A DNA stretch of 64,000 nt from JANPPS01 sp964242575 (GCA_964242575.1 CAXTCN010000007.1:1-64000), one strand, 5' to 3'; shown: positions 1 through 8,911, counted from the stretch's first letter. Program-made: numbers and translations. Notes: generated by a model from the sequence alone, not told the origin.

Positions 1-186
1 CCCAGATCGCAACCGCACGCGTCCTTGCACAAGCAAAAGCAAGACCCTGAAAGGGGTGAGTCTAAGATGCCGCCATTTGCAGGCCTCAAGGTCGATGTCC
101 AGGAGTGCCTTGCGCTGCGGCATCTGCGACATGGAGCTTGGATCACGATCGCCGCAACCATGGAAATCCCTAATTTCCAACAGGCC
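1..186. other. Left edge, no supported gene
   Basis: This stretch lies downstream of the last gene of the pqi operon. Short open frames exist but none has a convincing ribosome binding site or recognisable product, so nothing is called here. Confidence 0.5.
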
Positions 187-756
187 CTAGCCGCGGCGCA
201 GCAACGCTGCCACGTCGTCCGCTAACTGGCCGAGCGCCAAGCTCATCGCCGCAACCAGCTCCGCCGTGGACGGCCCGGCCGGCGTCACGGTCCGCCGCAC
301 CGTCCGTGTAGCCGCCTTGCTCCGGTCACGCCCACGCGACGCCGCCACCTGGGCCAGCAGCACCACATTTCCGGAGGCGTCCGCATCGAACCGCTGGATG
401 TCCAGTTCAACCGTCGCGTCGGCGTCGGCCGTGATGGACCCGGCCGAAGTGAACACGCTGCTGCTGGACAGGCGGGAGTTCAGGTTCTCCGCCAGGATAC
501 GCACCACCAAGTCCCCGAACGGCTCCCCCCACCGTTCCCGTCCGGCCACATTGAGCTGGTACGTGCCGCCGGTCCGCACGATCTCCGGCCGGTCCAAGTA
601 GCCGGCTAGGCCAGGCCGCCGCAGCTCAACCAGCTTGGGGCCGCCGGACCGGGCAACCCCGGGCACCGGCGCTAGGGTGTAGTAGGACGGCTCGGGCGAG
701 GCGCAGGCCACGACCCACGCCGCCGGCAACGCGGACAGCAACGCACGCCGCTTCAT
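187..756 (-). CDS. pqiC: PqiC-type lipoprotein of a lipid-transport complex
   Basis: This 189-residue protein begins with a lipoprotein signal peptide: a basic start, a hydrophobic stretch and an A-C-A-S lipobox placing the lipidated Cys near residue 18. The body matches the ABC-type transport auxiliary lipoprotein family (PqiC/YmbA), with an early Y-Y-T-L motif. PqiC is an outer-membrane lipoprotein that docks the PqiB needle and is thought to help move phospholipid between membranes. Its ATG overlaps the pqiB stop codon in an ATGA arrangement, so translation is probably coupled. It is the last gene of the leftward pqiA-pqiB-pqiC operon. The family call is from sequence character and context; the transported lipid cannot be inferred. 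Confidence 0.85.
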   Translation of the reverse strand: MKRRALLSALPAAWVVACASPEPSYYTLAPVPGVARSGGPKLVELRRPGLAGYLDRPEIVRTGGTYQLNVAGRERWGEPFGDLVVRILAENLNSRLSSSSVFTSAGSITADADATVELDIQRFDADASGNVVLLAQVAASRGRDRSKAATRTVRRTVTPAGPSTAELVAAMSLALGQLADDVAALLRRG

Positions 757-2405
757 CGCGTGGAGCCCACGCCGGCCCGGCCGCGCACGAGCGCCTCCGG
801 ATGGCGGTCGAGGAAGTCCGCCAGCAGCCGGATGGACCGCGCGGTGTCGCCGACCTGGGTCATGGCGCGCTCAAGCTCGCGGTTGAACTGCGAGCCCTTG
901 CCATAGCTGTTCTCCAACGACCCGAACGTCCGTCCGGCCCGCACCGCCGCATCCTGCAACGCCGCCGTGATTTCCGGTAGCCGGCGTAGCGACGGGGTCA
1001 GCCCGGCCTCGGTCTTGCGCACCAAGTCCTGCACGCTCGTCATCGCGCCCGACGCCGCGCCGAGGGTCGCGTTCAGGTTGGCGCCGATTTGCTCCAACGG
1101 CAGTTGGTCCAGCTTGCGGGCGATGTCGCTGACCGCCACCAGGATGTTGTCGATGCCCCCGCCCGTGCTCGGCAGCACCGTATCGGAGCCTTCCTGCCGC
1201 ATCTCCGCCGGCGGCGCGTTCGACACGAAGTCGAGCGCCAACAGCATTTGGCCGGTCAGGAAGCTCGCGGTCCGCAACTGCGCCCTCATGCCGCGCGCCA
1301 CCAAGCGCCCCGCTACCTGCGTCGCGTTCGGCGCATCCACCTGGTCGGCCTCCATGATGCGCTCCGGCTGTATTTCAAACCGCACGCGCACCCGCGCTTC
1401 GCCCGACGCCTGGTTCAAGTCGAGGGCGACATCGGTCACGTTGCCGACCTGGATGCCGAAGAACTCGACCGGCGACCCGCGAGTCAGGCCGCGTACCGAG
1501 CTTTCGAAGTAGGTTACGAACTCCTGCTTGGTCGTGAAGCCAGAAGCCTCGGCGTCAGTTGCGGACTTATACAACGGAAACTCGGTCCCGGCTGGAAGCT
1601 GCCGTGCGTTCGCGTTGCGCGGCGCATCGAACGCCACGCCGCCGGACAGCACCGCCTGCAGGCTTGCGACCTCCACCCGCACGCCCTCGGACCCGATCTG
1701 CACCGTGAGGCCAGAGGCGTTCCAGAAGTGCGACCCGTCCCGCACGAACGTGTCGAACGGGGCACGGACGAAGATTTGCACCGTGACCGGACCCACGCCG
1801 TTGCCGATGTCATAACCCAGCACCTCGCCGACCGTGATGTCGCGGTAGAACACCGGCGCCCCAGCCCCTAACGAGCCGATGCGCTCGGCCTTTAGGACAA
1901 ACGTCCGGCCAGGCTCGTTCGAACGTACGCCGGGCGGCTGCTCCAGCCCGGTGAAATCGTATCTCTGCGCCCCGTCCCGGCCGCCCGGGTCCATCTCGAT
2001 GTAGCCGCCGGACACCAGCGTCTCGATCCCCGCCAGGCTGCCGGACGACAGCCGCGGCCGGACTACCCAGAACCGGGCGCGGTCGGTCAGGTACGGCCCG
2101 GCCTCCCGCCGCATCCGCACCCGCACCACGACATGGGACATGTCGTCCGACAGCCGGATCGTCTCGACCTGGCCAAGCTGCACCGCCTTGTGCCGCACCT
2201 GCGTCTGCCCGGCCACCAACCCGTCGGCGCCGCGGAACGTCAGGGTAATGAGGGCGCCCTCGTCCCGGACGGTGCGGTACCCCAGGAACGCCGCAACAAG
2301 CAGCGCTACCAGCGGGATCAGCCACACCAGCGAGATGCGGCTCCGGCGGACCTTAGCGGCCGGAGCGTTGGGCGGTGCGTCGCTATTGAGCGGGGCATCG
2401 TTCAT
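753..2405 (-). CDS. pqiB: PqiB-type MCE-domain lipid-transport protein
   Basis: The protein has 550 residues from the chosen ATG at 2405. The open frame runs upstream into low-complexity sequence overlapping pqiA, whereas this ATG follows pqiA by 19 bp and precedes a typical short cytoplasmic tail. One N-terminal transmembrane segment (about residues 25-45) is followed by three MCE (MlaD-like) repeats, beginning near residues 50, 165 and 290. Each carries the G-x-x-V...G-x-V pattern of the family. The C-terminal region is helical, as in PqiB, where MCE rings stack into a periplasmic tube crossed by lipids. It sits between PqiA (inner-membrane partner) and PqiC (outer-membrane lipoprotein). 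Gene order and domain count both support PqiB rather than single-domain MlaD. Confidence 0.9.
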   Translation of the reverse strand: MNDAPLNSDAPPNAPAAKVRRSRISLVWLIPLVALLVAAFLGYRTVRDEGALITLTFRGADGLVAGQTQVRHKAVQLGQVETIRLSDDMSHVVVRVRMRREAGPYLTDRARFWVVRPRLSSGSLAGIETLVSGGYIEMDPGGRDGAQRYDFTGLEQPPGVRSNEPGRTFVLKAERIGSLGAGAPVFYRDITVGEVLGYDIGNGVGPVTVQIFVRAPFDTFVRDGSHFWNASGLTVQIGSEGVRVEVASLQAVLSGGVAFDAPRNANARQLPAGTEFPLYKSATDAEASGFTTKQEFVTYFESSVRGLTRGSPVEFFGIQVGNVTDVALDLNQASGEARVRVRFEIQPERIMEADQVDAPNATQVAGRLVARGMRAQLRTASFLTGQMLLALDFVSNAPPAEMRQEGSDTVLPSTGGGIDNILVAVSDIARKLDQLPLEQIGANLNATLGAASGAMTSVQDLVRKTEAGLTPSLRRLPEITAALQDAAVRAGRTFGSLENSYGKGSQFNRELERAMTQVGDTARSIRLLADFLDRHPEALVRGRAGVGSTR

Positions 2406-2424
2406 GTGGATTGCTCCGCTGGTT

Positions 2425-3744
2425 TCACGCGGCCTGTTCCGCCGGTACGGCCCGGCTGTCCGGCTCGGCCCGGCTGTCGGCCTCCGCCTCGTTGCACGCG
2501 GCCTGGCCGGCTGCGTCCCACATGAGCCGAGGGTCAAAGCTGAAGGCCGACAGCATGGTCAGCACGACGACGCCCGAGAAACACACGGCCCCCAGCCCTG
2601 GCGTCACCGACGCCAGCAACCCCATCCGCACCAGACCGACCAGCACGGCGAGCATGAACACGTCGATCATGGACCAGCGTCCGACCGCGTCCACGATGCG
2701 ATACAGCCGGGTGCGGTCCCGCAGCCGTCCCGCGGCGCGGCGTTGCGTGGCGATCAGCAAGTAGGCCAGGCCCGCCAGCTTCAGCACTGGCACCATGACG
2801 CTGGCCCCGAACACCAGCGCCGCCAGCGGCCACATGCGATACTCGATCAGCTCCTGCACCCCGCCGAGAATTGTGCTGGGATGCCCCTGCCCGAAGCGGA
2901 TCAAGGTCAGGACAGGGTAGAGGTTGGCGGGGATATACAGCGCCGCCGCCGCCAGCAGGAACGCCCAACTGCGCGCGATGCTGTTCGGCTTGCGCACCTG
3001 CAGGCGGTCGTTGCAGCGGGGGCAGTGCGCGCCGGGCTCGGCGTGGCTGACATAGCCGCAGGTGTCGCAGCCAATTGGCGCGCCGTCCCCGTCCGGCGCG
3101 CGTGTCCGGCGCAGCCGTCCAATGGCCTCCCACAACGCGTGCTCGTCCAGCCACGCATCGGCTGCCACCATCACCAGCATAAGCGCGCCAAGCGCATAAA
3201 GCGCCACGCCGATCTCGACTGTCGCGATCTCGACAAGCCGGGTGTAAGCCACGAACGCGCCGAGCAGGAACACCTCGATCATTGCCCACGGCGTGAGCCG
3301 CGTCCGCCACCGCGCCATGGACGCGAGCGTGGACGGCGCCAGCTCCCAGCGCAGCCCGACAATCACACCCACCGTCAACCCGAGCTTCAGCAAGGGCACC
3401 AGCAGCGTCGTGAGCAGCACGACCCAGGCGAGCGTGCTGAAACCTTGTTCGACGAACGCAGCAGGCAGCAACGCGAGCCTGGTCTCCCGCTCCTGCCCGG
3501 CCAACCGCAACTCCAGGAACGGGGAGACGGCGGCGATGGCGAACAGCACCAGCCCTGTCAGGCTGAACGCGAGCGTGGTGGACAGCGAGTCCCGCCGCCG
3601 GCGGCGCAACAGGGCGCCGCACCGCACGCAGTCCGCAATAAGCCCGGGCCGCAAATGCGGTACGGACTGGAACAGGCCGCACTCGGGGCATTCCCGGGTC
3701 GCTGCATCGGAACCGAGCGAGTTGAAAGTTAAGGCGTCAGGCAT
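2425..3744 (-). CDS. pqiA: PqiA-type integral membrane protein
   Basis: The protein has 439 residues from the ATG at 3744; an upstream in-frame start would add 20 unlikely residues. Two Cys4 zinc-ribbon-like motifs are visible, C-P-E-C...C-V-R-C near residue 20 and C-D-T-C...C-P-R-C near residue 235. Each is followed by a block of about four hydrophobic membrane segments, the duplicated PqiA domain architecture. PqiA is the inner-membrane component working with PqiB and PqiC in lipid transport and envelope stress tolerance; the paraquat-inducible name is historical. It is the first gene of the operon and reads away from the tRNA gene, leaving a short divergent promoter region. Confidence 0.9.
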   Translation of the reverse strand: MPDALTFNSLGSDAATRECPECGLFQSVPHLRPGLIADCVRCGALLRRRRRDSLSTTLAFSLTGLVLFAIAAVSPFLELRLAGQERETRLALLPAAFVEQGFSTLAWVVLLTTLLVPLLKLGLTVGVIVGLRWELAPSTLASMARWRTRLTPWAMIEVFLLGAFVAYTRLVEIATVEIGVALYALGALMLVMVAADAWLDEHALWEAIGRLRRTRAPDGDGAPIGCDTCGYVSHAEPGAHCPRCNDRLQVRKPNSIARSWAFLLAAAALYIPANLYPVLTLIRFGQGHPSTILGGVQELIEYRMWPLAALVFGASVMVPVLKLAGLAYLLIATQRRAAGRLRDRTRLYRIVDAVGRWSMIDVFMLAVLVGLVRMGLLASVTPGLGAVCFSGVVVLTMLSAFSFDPRLMWDAAGQAACNEAEADSRAEPDSRAVPAEQAA

Positions 3745-3834
3745 GTGGGACCTAAACGTTGAGAACGCCGGTTCCGTTCCGGCACCGACGCAACCTTGTA
3801 GCACGACACAGACGTTGCAGCCACGATACGCCGG

Positions 3835-3863
3835 TTGCGGCCTTTTCCCACGCCGTCTATATC
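3835..3863 (+). promoter_or_regulatory. Probable sigma-70 promoter of tRNA-Thr
   Basis: A -35-like TTGCGG (3835-3840) and a -10-like TATATC (3858-3863) are separated by exactly 17 bp. The -10 ends 9 bp before the mature tRNA start, typical spacing for a tRNA promoter. Inferred from sequence only. Confidence 0.55.
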
Positions 3864-3872
3864 GACGCCGTA

Positions 3873-3948
<76 letters not shown>

Positions 3949-3979
3949 TTTCCTTAGAGACATCAGCATGTTGCGAACG

Positions 3980-4034
3980 GGACAACACCGCCCCTCGCGG
4001 GTCTATTTTGTTCTGGACAACAATCAGGACAACA
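3980..4034 (+). promoter_or_regulatory. Candidate left arm-type integrase sites (GGACAACA x3)
   Basis: The octamer GGACAACA occurs at 3980-3987, 4015-4022 and 4027-4034. The last two are 12 bp apart start to start. The same motif, including a pair with the same 12-bp spacing, lies beside attR. This is expected for arm-type sites bound by the N-terminal domain of a lambda-type integrase. Confidence 0.5.
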
Positions 4035-4110
4035 TAAACCTATAAGTTCAGGCTTAGTTGCGACACAGCGGGCAACAAAAACCAACCCTTATGTCAAAAA
4101 CTGCCAATGG

Positions 4111-4181
4111 CCCTTGCGGCATGCCGTCGCGGTTACGCATCTCCTTTGTAGGAATCGCTCACAATCTCGTGAGTGATTCCT
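4111..4181 (+). promoter_or_regulatory. Repeated leader element and hairpin before the left accessory operon
   Basis: About 40 bp at 4111-4150, with a CGGCATGCCG palindrome at its centre, resembles 42940-42982 upstream of the rightward gene at 43031. It is followed by a hairpin at 4150-4181 with 13-bp arms (one mismatch) around a 6-nt loop. The start codon of the next gene is 16 bp downstream. The arrangement suggests shared control of the rightward prophage genes; mechanism unknown. Confidence 0.35.
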
Positions 4182-4196
4182 GGGGCCTGTCAGGCT

Positions 4197-4853
4197 ATGG
4201 AGAAGAGCAACAGCAGCATAGAAGAAAAACAAGAACCGGAATTCCCGGCATTGACCCGGCATCGTCGTCGCGTTGTTTTGCTGTCCAGTGGGTGTATTTC
4301 GTTGCATCGTCCGGCCTCTCCATTGGGCCGCATCGGTGCTCTGGCGCATGGGCAGGAGCTTGATACGGGACATGCGGACACCACAGGGTGCGCAGCACCG
4401 TACGGAGCCGCTTACGCACTCTGCGAACACCTGGTGCGCGCTGGCGGACATAGCACACTCGGCGTCGATTTCGGCCCCGACGACCTCACCGGCGGCGCGT
4501 ACGTAGTTGCCGGCAGCAGCGACGGCGAACTGGCAGTTTCCGCATGCCCGGCGTTCGCATCGGACTTAGCGTCAGACCTCGATGCTGCCTGCGTCATCCT
4601 CGACTCCGAGGACATCAGCCTGTTTTTCTCCGAGCTTCGCACGCCGCTGTGGCTCGCCCTCGCACCAGAGCGCGTGAACGGACGAGGATGGCGGCCTTGG
4701 CTTGTCAGCCCGGCAGCAATGACGGCGCTGGACTTTCTTGAGCAGACCGCTGGTTTCTGCGGGTCCGTCCGGCTCACCAGCGGAGCAGCATTGCTTGAGG
4801 CAACGCGCCCTCGCGCTGAGACGCGCCGCACCCGTCGTGGTTCTCAGAAATGA
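4197..4853 (+). CDS. Hypothetical prophage protein, first gene of left accessory cluster
   Basis: The protein has 218 residues from the ATG at 4197. A GTG at 4173 lies inside the preceding hairpin and is less likely. I recognise no family. The first 60 residues are basic and polar; the middle is acidic and rich in Ala, Asp and Ser (residues 85-130), and the end is Arg-rich. No signal peptide or membrane helix is evident. The stop overlaps the next start as ATGA, so the two are probably translated together. Position immediately inside attL, a common site for lysogenic cargo, hints at an accessory role. Confidence 0.5.
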   Translation: MEKSNSSIEEKQEPEFPALTRHRRRVVLLSSGCISLHRPASPLGRIGALAHGQELDTGHADTTGCAAPYGAAYALCEHLVRAGGHSTLGVDFGPDDLTGGAYVVAGSSDGELAVSACPAFASDLASDLDAACVILDSEDISLFFSELRTPLWLALAPERVNGRGWRPWLVSPAAMTALDFLEQTAGFCGSVRLTSGAALLEATRPRAETRRTRRGSQK

Positions 4854-5506
4854 GCGGCCGTCGCACTCGGAACCGTCTAATACGCGACGAGCGGCAGTGC
4901 GACCTGCTGGCCTGGCTGGCGTCCCAGCCCGTTCTAAAGCCACGCGTGGCGCGCAATGCCCTTTTTGATGTGGCAGGCTGGTTGAAGACTGTGGGGTCCG
5001 AAGGCGGTACGGCGAAGCCACTGCCACTTCGGATTCCTATCCGCTACCCGTGGATGTCTCGTGCTGACGCCGAACTGGGATTGAAATATCGCGAGGAAGA
5101 CGCCGTATCGGACGCTAATAACTGGCACCGGTTGGTCGGCGTCAGGGTATTGCAGCAGGCTTGGGCGGATGCTGCGTGGCAATACTCTGAGATTGAAGAC
5201 GCGTCCACGGCTAAGTGGGCGACAGAGAAGCGCGACAAGGTGCGCCGCCGCAGGGAATTGAACCGCTTGAGTGGCGTGGGTTTCTTCTTTGCACCACCGG
5301 CACCTGAGGCATGGGGTTGGCAGCCCACGCTGGCAGGCTGGTGCGATGTGCTGGACCTGAACTTGGGTTTAGTGCTGACATCGGTGGAGTTTCACTTGCG
5401 CGCCTTGGGGCTGGTGCATTGCCGCCTCATTGACGCGGCGCGGGCGGACCTGGTGCATGCCACGCCGGGTCGCAGGCAGAAGAAGAAAGAATCTTTGGTC
5501 GCATAA
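4850..5506 (+). CDS. Hypothetical prophage protein
   Basis: This 218-residue, Trp-rich, basic protein is coupled to the preceding gene by a 4-bp overlap. The N-terminus has the look of a small helical DNA- or protein-binding segment (R-R-T-R-N-R, then a helix through about residue 45). A charged K-R-D-K-V-R-R-R-R-E stretch lies near residues 127-136, and the C-terminus ends in a basic K-K-K tail. I cannot assign a family. Co-translation with the upstream gene suggests the two products act together. Confidence 0.55.
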   Translation: MSGRRTRNRLIRDERQCDLLAWLASQPVLKPRVARNALFDVAGWLKTVGSEGGTAKPLPLRIPIRYPWMSRADAELGLKYREEDAVSDANNWHRLVGVRVLQQAWADAAWQYSEIEDASTAKWATEKRDKVRRRRELNRLSGVGFFFAPPAPEAWGWQPTLAGWCDVLDLNLGLVLTSVEFHLRALGLVHCRLIDAARADLVHATPGRRQKKKESLVA

Positions 5507-5648
5507 CGATTTTTACGTGTTTGGGCGCTCCAGCCCTTGAATATCGTATATCACAAAGCACAATTCAAATGTATGGAACAGCAACGAAAGGAGATGAGGC
5601 ACAGAGTGGTAAGAGGGAGCGGCTAACATACCAAGGGAGCAACAGCAA

Positions 5649-5837
5649 ATGAAAAACAATAACATAGCTCTTTACTTTGGCGTCTTCACCCTTCGTCCTG
5701 ATACAGATGACTTGCATGGCACCTGGTCTGCTTTTCATGGCAACGGCTTTCACGCTTTCGGCTTGGGTGGCATTTCCATTGCAAAAGTCATCGCGGCTAT
5801 CGTTGCACGGGGTGGAACACCATGCGCCAGCTTCTAA
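5649..5837 (+). CDS. Small hypothetical protein
   Basis: A 62-residue frame begins at an ATG preceded by GGGAG at 9-bp spacing. Its stop codon lies 16 bp inside the next gene, compatible with translational coupling. It carries a Gly/Ile/Ala-rich hydrophobic patch (residues 39-52) too short to be a confident membrane span. No homology is recognised. It is plausible but weakly supported. Confidence 0.4.
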   Translation: MKNNNIALYFGVFTLRPDTDDLHGTWSAFHGNGFHAFGLGGISIAKVIAAIVARGGTPCASF

Positions 5838-6586
5838 ATCGCGTCCTCGGACGCGCTTCACCGACCCTCGCAGGCATGTCGCCTGCGGGGGGTTCCCCCT
5901 TCCCATCAACCCCACCACCGCCGCCACCAAAGCGCCCAGACACGAACAACCCGCATGATATAGCGGACATGGTGTGGCGTGTAACGGCGGTTGGCAGCAA
6001 TGTCAGCAAGTCATCGGTGCCTGATTTCGTAGAAGCCAAGGAGTCTGGCGTAAAGTTCATTCAAACACGGATAAATCGTGATGCCGAATACAGCCGCGTT
6101 GCCTGGGCACGAGATGCGCTTGCTCGCGTTGCGCCGCATGTCGTCGCAATCCTAGGCCCTCAGCCTTACTGGCCGGTGGGTGGGCGTCTGTGGGGCAGGT
6201 ATGAAACCCAAGGCGACGGGGACGACGCAAAGCAGGTAATCATCGTGGATTCAACGCTTACCCCCGACGCTTTCCGTGAAACATTTCACCACGAAATATG
6301 GCATGCGCTGGAAGAGAACCTTAGCCGCGCCGCACTCAACCTGATGAAGGAGACCACGGCAGACGGCATCGCGTATGACAACAACTTCTACCACGAATCA
6401 GGGTATGAACGCCGCGCCCGTCTCTACGAAAAATACGCATCATTGCGTGACCTGGGCCTGCCTTCGCCAGGTCTCTTGGCAGCCCGAGTAGAGGACATGA
6501 CCACAGTAGAACTGCTCGAATACGTTTACTCAGGTGGCCTGGCGATTGAGTGCGCGCAAGCGCAGTGGTTTCGTGCAGCCGAATAG
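5822..6586 (+). CDS. Putative HExxH zinc metallopeptidase
   Basis: The 254-residue protein has a Pro-rich linker (residues 28-38) followed by a globular domain. Residues 157-161 read H-E-I-W-H, a perfect HExxH zincin motif, preceded by a strand-like I-I-V-D-S-T and followed by A-L-E-E. A candidate third zinc ligand is Glu196 in G-Y-E-R-R-A-R, about 35 residues downstream, as in gluzincin-like folds. No signal peptide is seen, so it probably acts in the cytoplasm or is carried in the virion. The next gene downstream encodes an FtsH-like AAA+ ATPase lacking a protease domain, so the two may form a split protease. The motif is seen directly; substrate and activity are unknown. Confidence 0.6.
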   Translation: MRQLLNRVLGRASPTLAGMSPAGGSPFPSTPPPPPPKRPDTNNPHDIADMVWRVTAVGSNVSKSSVPDFVEAKESGVKFIQTRINRDAEYSRVAWARDALARVAPHVVAILGPQPYWPVGGRLWGRYETQGDGDDAKQVIIVDSTLTPDAFRETFHHEIWHALEENLSRAALNLMKETTADGIAYDNNFYHESGYERRARLYEKYASLRDLGLPSPGLLAARVEDMTTVELLEYVYSGGLAIECAQAQWFRAAE

Positions 6587-6601
6587 GATGACTTGACGTC
6601 T

Positions 6602-6686
6602 CATGGCGGGCTCTGCAGTAGCCCGTCATGCACCACTACAGCGCACAAGGAATACGAAGCGGCGGCCCTCACAGGTCGCCGCTTTT
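6602..6686 (+). terminator. Tandem hairpins, probable terminator or attenuator
   Basis: A first hairpin has 11-bp arms with one mismatch (6602-6612 with 6620-6630). A second has perfect 7-bp arms AGCGGCG/CGCCGCT (6658-6664 with 6677-6683) and is followed by four T. The pair separates the metallopeptidase gene from the AAA+ gene and may reduce read-through. Confidence 0.5.
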
Positions 6687-6722
6687 GCTTCCTGCAACGC
6701 GTAGCTAGTAGAGAACTGTATC

Positions 6723-8153
6723 GTGTTGACGAGCCGCCAGAAGTTCAATTCATTGCCAACAAATAGCCCTGTATTCCGTTTAGCTTGCCTAATGCTGCGG
6801 GCAGCTTGGCGGGCTTACGGACATAGGAATCCACCGCAGGGACTAGTTCTGCTGCGGGCGGATGTGGCGTGGCTGCACGCCGTTGCCATTGCATCCAAGG
6901 TGGCATGGCCTGGATGCCATGTCCTGACTTACAAACCGTCCGCCAGCGCTGAGTCGCTGGCGACAGACGCAGCGCATTGCTGCTGCGATTTGCCGGCCAG
7001 GTCCGTGGTCGTAATCACAGCGAGCGATGTCTTGCCCCCTCGCCTGGTCTTTCTGGCGGCTGATGTTGTTCTGGACGTGCTGCCGCCAGCATGGCGGATG
7101 CTGCGCGTTCTGGCGCGGCTCCAGGACGGCAGCAGCCCGCCGTCGCACGAGCCAGAATGCGGCATCGAGGCGCTGAAACCGGAAGCCTTTATGCTATTGT
7201 GGCGCGGAGAGTCCGGGGCCGAAGGGCTAGAGAAATGCCATTTCTTCGCCGCGTCAGAAGCCGAAACCAAGGCCGACGACAAGGAACAAGACACTGTGGA
7301 AGGCGTCCGCGCTGCACCGACTTTTGGTGTGAAGAAGTTGCCGCCCACCCCTGCGCCCGAGATTCCAGCGGAGCGCCTGGACAGCCTTCCCGGCCTTGGG
7401 GCCGCCGAGGCTTGGGGTCGCAGGCTTGCGGCTGACCTTGCAGACTACAAAGCCGGCAGACTGGCCTGGGCAGACGTTGACTGCGGGCTGCTGCTGTCCG
7501 GGCCGCCGGGGACAGGCAAGACGAGCTTTGCGAAAGCGCTGGCTGGGGAATGCGGAGTGCCGCTCGTCATCGGGTCGCTGGCGGCCTGGCAAGCGTCAGG
7601 GACGGGCCACTTGGGGGATATGCTGAGAGCAATGGCGGCGGCATTCGACGCTGCGCGTAGGTGTTCCCCATGCGTGTTTTTCATTGATGAACTGGACTCC
7701 GTAGGCGACCGCGCGACAGCCGCAGGGCACAACGGGAGCTACCTGGTGCAAGTGGTCAACGCGATGCTTGAACACCTATCGGGGCTGACAGCGCGGCAAG
7801 GCGTTGTGGTAGTCGGTGCCACCAACCACCCCGACCAAATTGACGCGGCTTTGCGCCGAGCAGGGCGGCTGGACAGGCACATCAGGTTGCGTCTTCCTGA
7901 TGCCGAAGCGCGAGCGGCCATCCTCGGCATCCATTTTCCGGGACTTGACCTGAAGCACGTAGCGCGTGGATTGGACGGAGCATCAGGCGCGGACCTTGAA
8001 CAAATCGCACGAGAGGCCCGCAGATTGGCACGCGACGGGCGCAGGTCATTGCGGGAAAGCGACGTGAACCGAGCCGCAGCGAGCTTGCGTGCAGACTCAT
8101 ACGATGAAGCCTCACTAGAGCACTGGAATGTTGCTGATTTGCAACAACATTGA
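6723..8153 (+). CDS. FtsH-like AAA+ ATPase without protease domain
   Basis: The 476-residue protein starts at a GTG. The N-terminal 210 residues are unassigned. The C-terminal half is a classic AAA+ module: Walker A G-P-P-G-T-G-K-T at 260-267, Walker B F-F-I-D-E-L-D at 319-325, sensor 1 G-A-T-N at 365-368, paired arginines (R378, R379, then R382) in the second region of homology, and a helical lid near 395-450. It resembles the ATPase part of cell-division protease FtsH/M41 proteins common in alphaproteobacterial mobile DNA, but it ends after the lid with no HExxH domain and no membrane segment. It may remodel or unfold proteins for a separate partner, for instance the nearby HExxH protein. 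Confidence 0.8.
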   Translation: MLTSRQKFNSLPTNSPVFRLACLMLRAAWRAYGHRNPPQGLVLLRADVAWLHAVAIASKVAWPGCHVLTYKPSASAESLATDAAHCCCDLPARSVVVITASDVLPPRLVFLAADVVLDVLPPAWRMLRVLARLQDGSSPPSHEPECGIEALKPEAFMLLWRGESGAEGLEKCHFFAASEAETKADDKEQDTVEGVRAAPTFGVKKLPPTPAPEIPAERLDSLPGLGAAEAWGRRLAADLADYKAGRLAWADVDCGLLLSGPPGTGKTSFAKALAGECGVPLVIGSLAAWQASGTGHLGDMLRAMAAAFDAARRCSPCVFFIDELDSVGDRATAAGHNGSYLVQVVNAMLEHLSGLTARQGVVVVGATNHPDQIDAALRRAGRLDRHIRLRLPDAEARAAILGIHFPGLDLKHVARGLDGASGADLEQIAREARRLARDGRRSLRESDVNRAAASLRADSYDEASLEHWNVADLQQH

Positions 8154-8236
8154 CTTTCCTTTGAGGCGTATAGTTGGGGATTATGCCATCCCGCCGGGGG
8201 GTGTTGCAGCATGTAAAAAACAAAAAGGGGGAACCC

Positions 8237-8890
8237 ATGCGCAGCATAGTTGAAGCAATCCGCAATGCCATCGCGTCCATCCGCTGGACACTCAAGAGTG
8301 TCCTTCGGGGTGGGGTCTGGGCACTCGAACGCGTTGCTGAGGTCGTGCCTGCCGCTGTCAGCGCCGTAGGAAACGTTGTCACAGCGCCGCTGCGTGCCTT
8401 GGCCGCGCTCAAGCCCGCGCCGAAACGCGGGAACGTCAGCGAGGCCCCTACAGTGACCAAGGAGTCTGACCAGGTGGAAGATGCGAATCCTGTCCAGGAG
8501 CCGACACCCATACCCACTGCTATTCTGGTCCGTCGCGCTGCACGAGCCAAAGCCGCCGGGGAGCCTTACGTTGGCCTAGTGCCCGAAAAGCTTGGAGAGT
8601 GGTTCGAGCGTCTGCCCGCCGACGCGGTGAGAGCCTTGGCGCAAGCGGCGGTAGCAGACATTCGCGGCCGTCTCGACGGGCAAGCCGGCATACTGGACGA
8701 AGTGCCCGTGCCCGTCGCGCTGCCGACGAAAGAGCAGCGGGCTGCTATGCTTGACCGCCTGCGCTTGGACCTGGCGGCGGGCCGCGTCGTGACACCAACG
8801 CTCAATGAAACCCCGCCACCCGGCAAGAAGTGGATGCGCGACCATCTGCCGCACCTGCGGCCGACACCCGGAGCGCCCGCACCTAAATAG
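8237..8890 (+). CDS. Hypothetical protein downstream of AAA+ ATPase
   Basis: The protein has 217 residues from the ATG at 8237, which follows AGGGGG at ideal spacing; an earlier in-frame start at 8174 has no such site. The N-terminal 60 residues form an amphipathic or hydrophobic helix rich in Val and Ala, possibly membrane-associated. Residues 100-190 form a compact helical region, and the tail is Pro- and Lys-rich. No family is recognised. It lies 83 bp after the ATPase gene on the same strand and may be its partner. Transcription ends at the following hairpin. Confidence 0.55.
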   Translation: MRSIVEAIRNAIASIRWTLKSVLRGGVWALERVAEVVPAAVSAVGNVVTAPLRALAALKPAPKRGNVSEAPTVTKESDQVEDANPVQEPTPIPTAILVRRAARAKAAGEPYVGLVPEKLGEWFERLPADAVRALAQAAVADIRGRLDGQAGILDEVPVPVALPTKEQRAAMLDRLRLDLAAGRVVTPTLNETPPPGKKWMRDHLPHLRPTPGAPAPK

Positions 8891-8911
8891 ACGAAGTTGC
8901 ACGGACATGAA

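Noticed and set aside
2140..3732. Long plus-strand open frame (530 codons) across pqiA
   Set aside because: It is antisense to the clear PqiA membrane protein. The translation is rich in Arg, Gln and His, as expected for a shadow frame.
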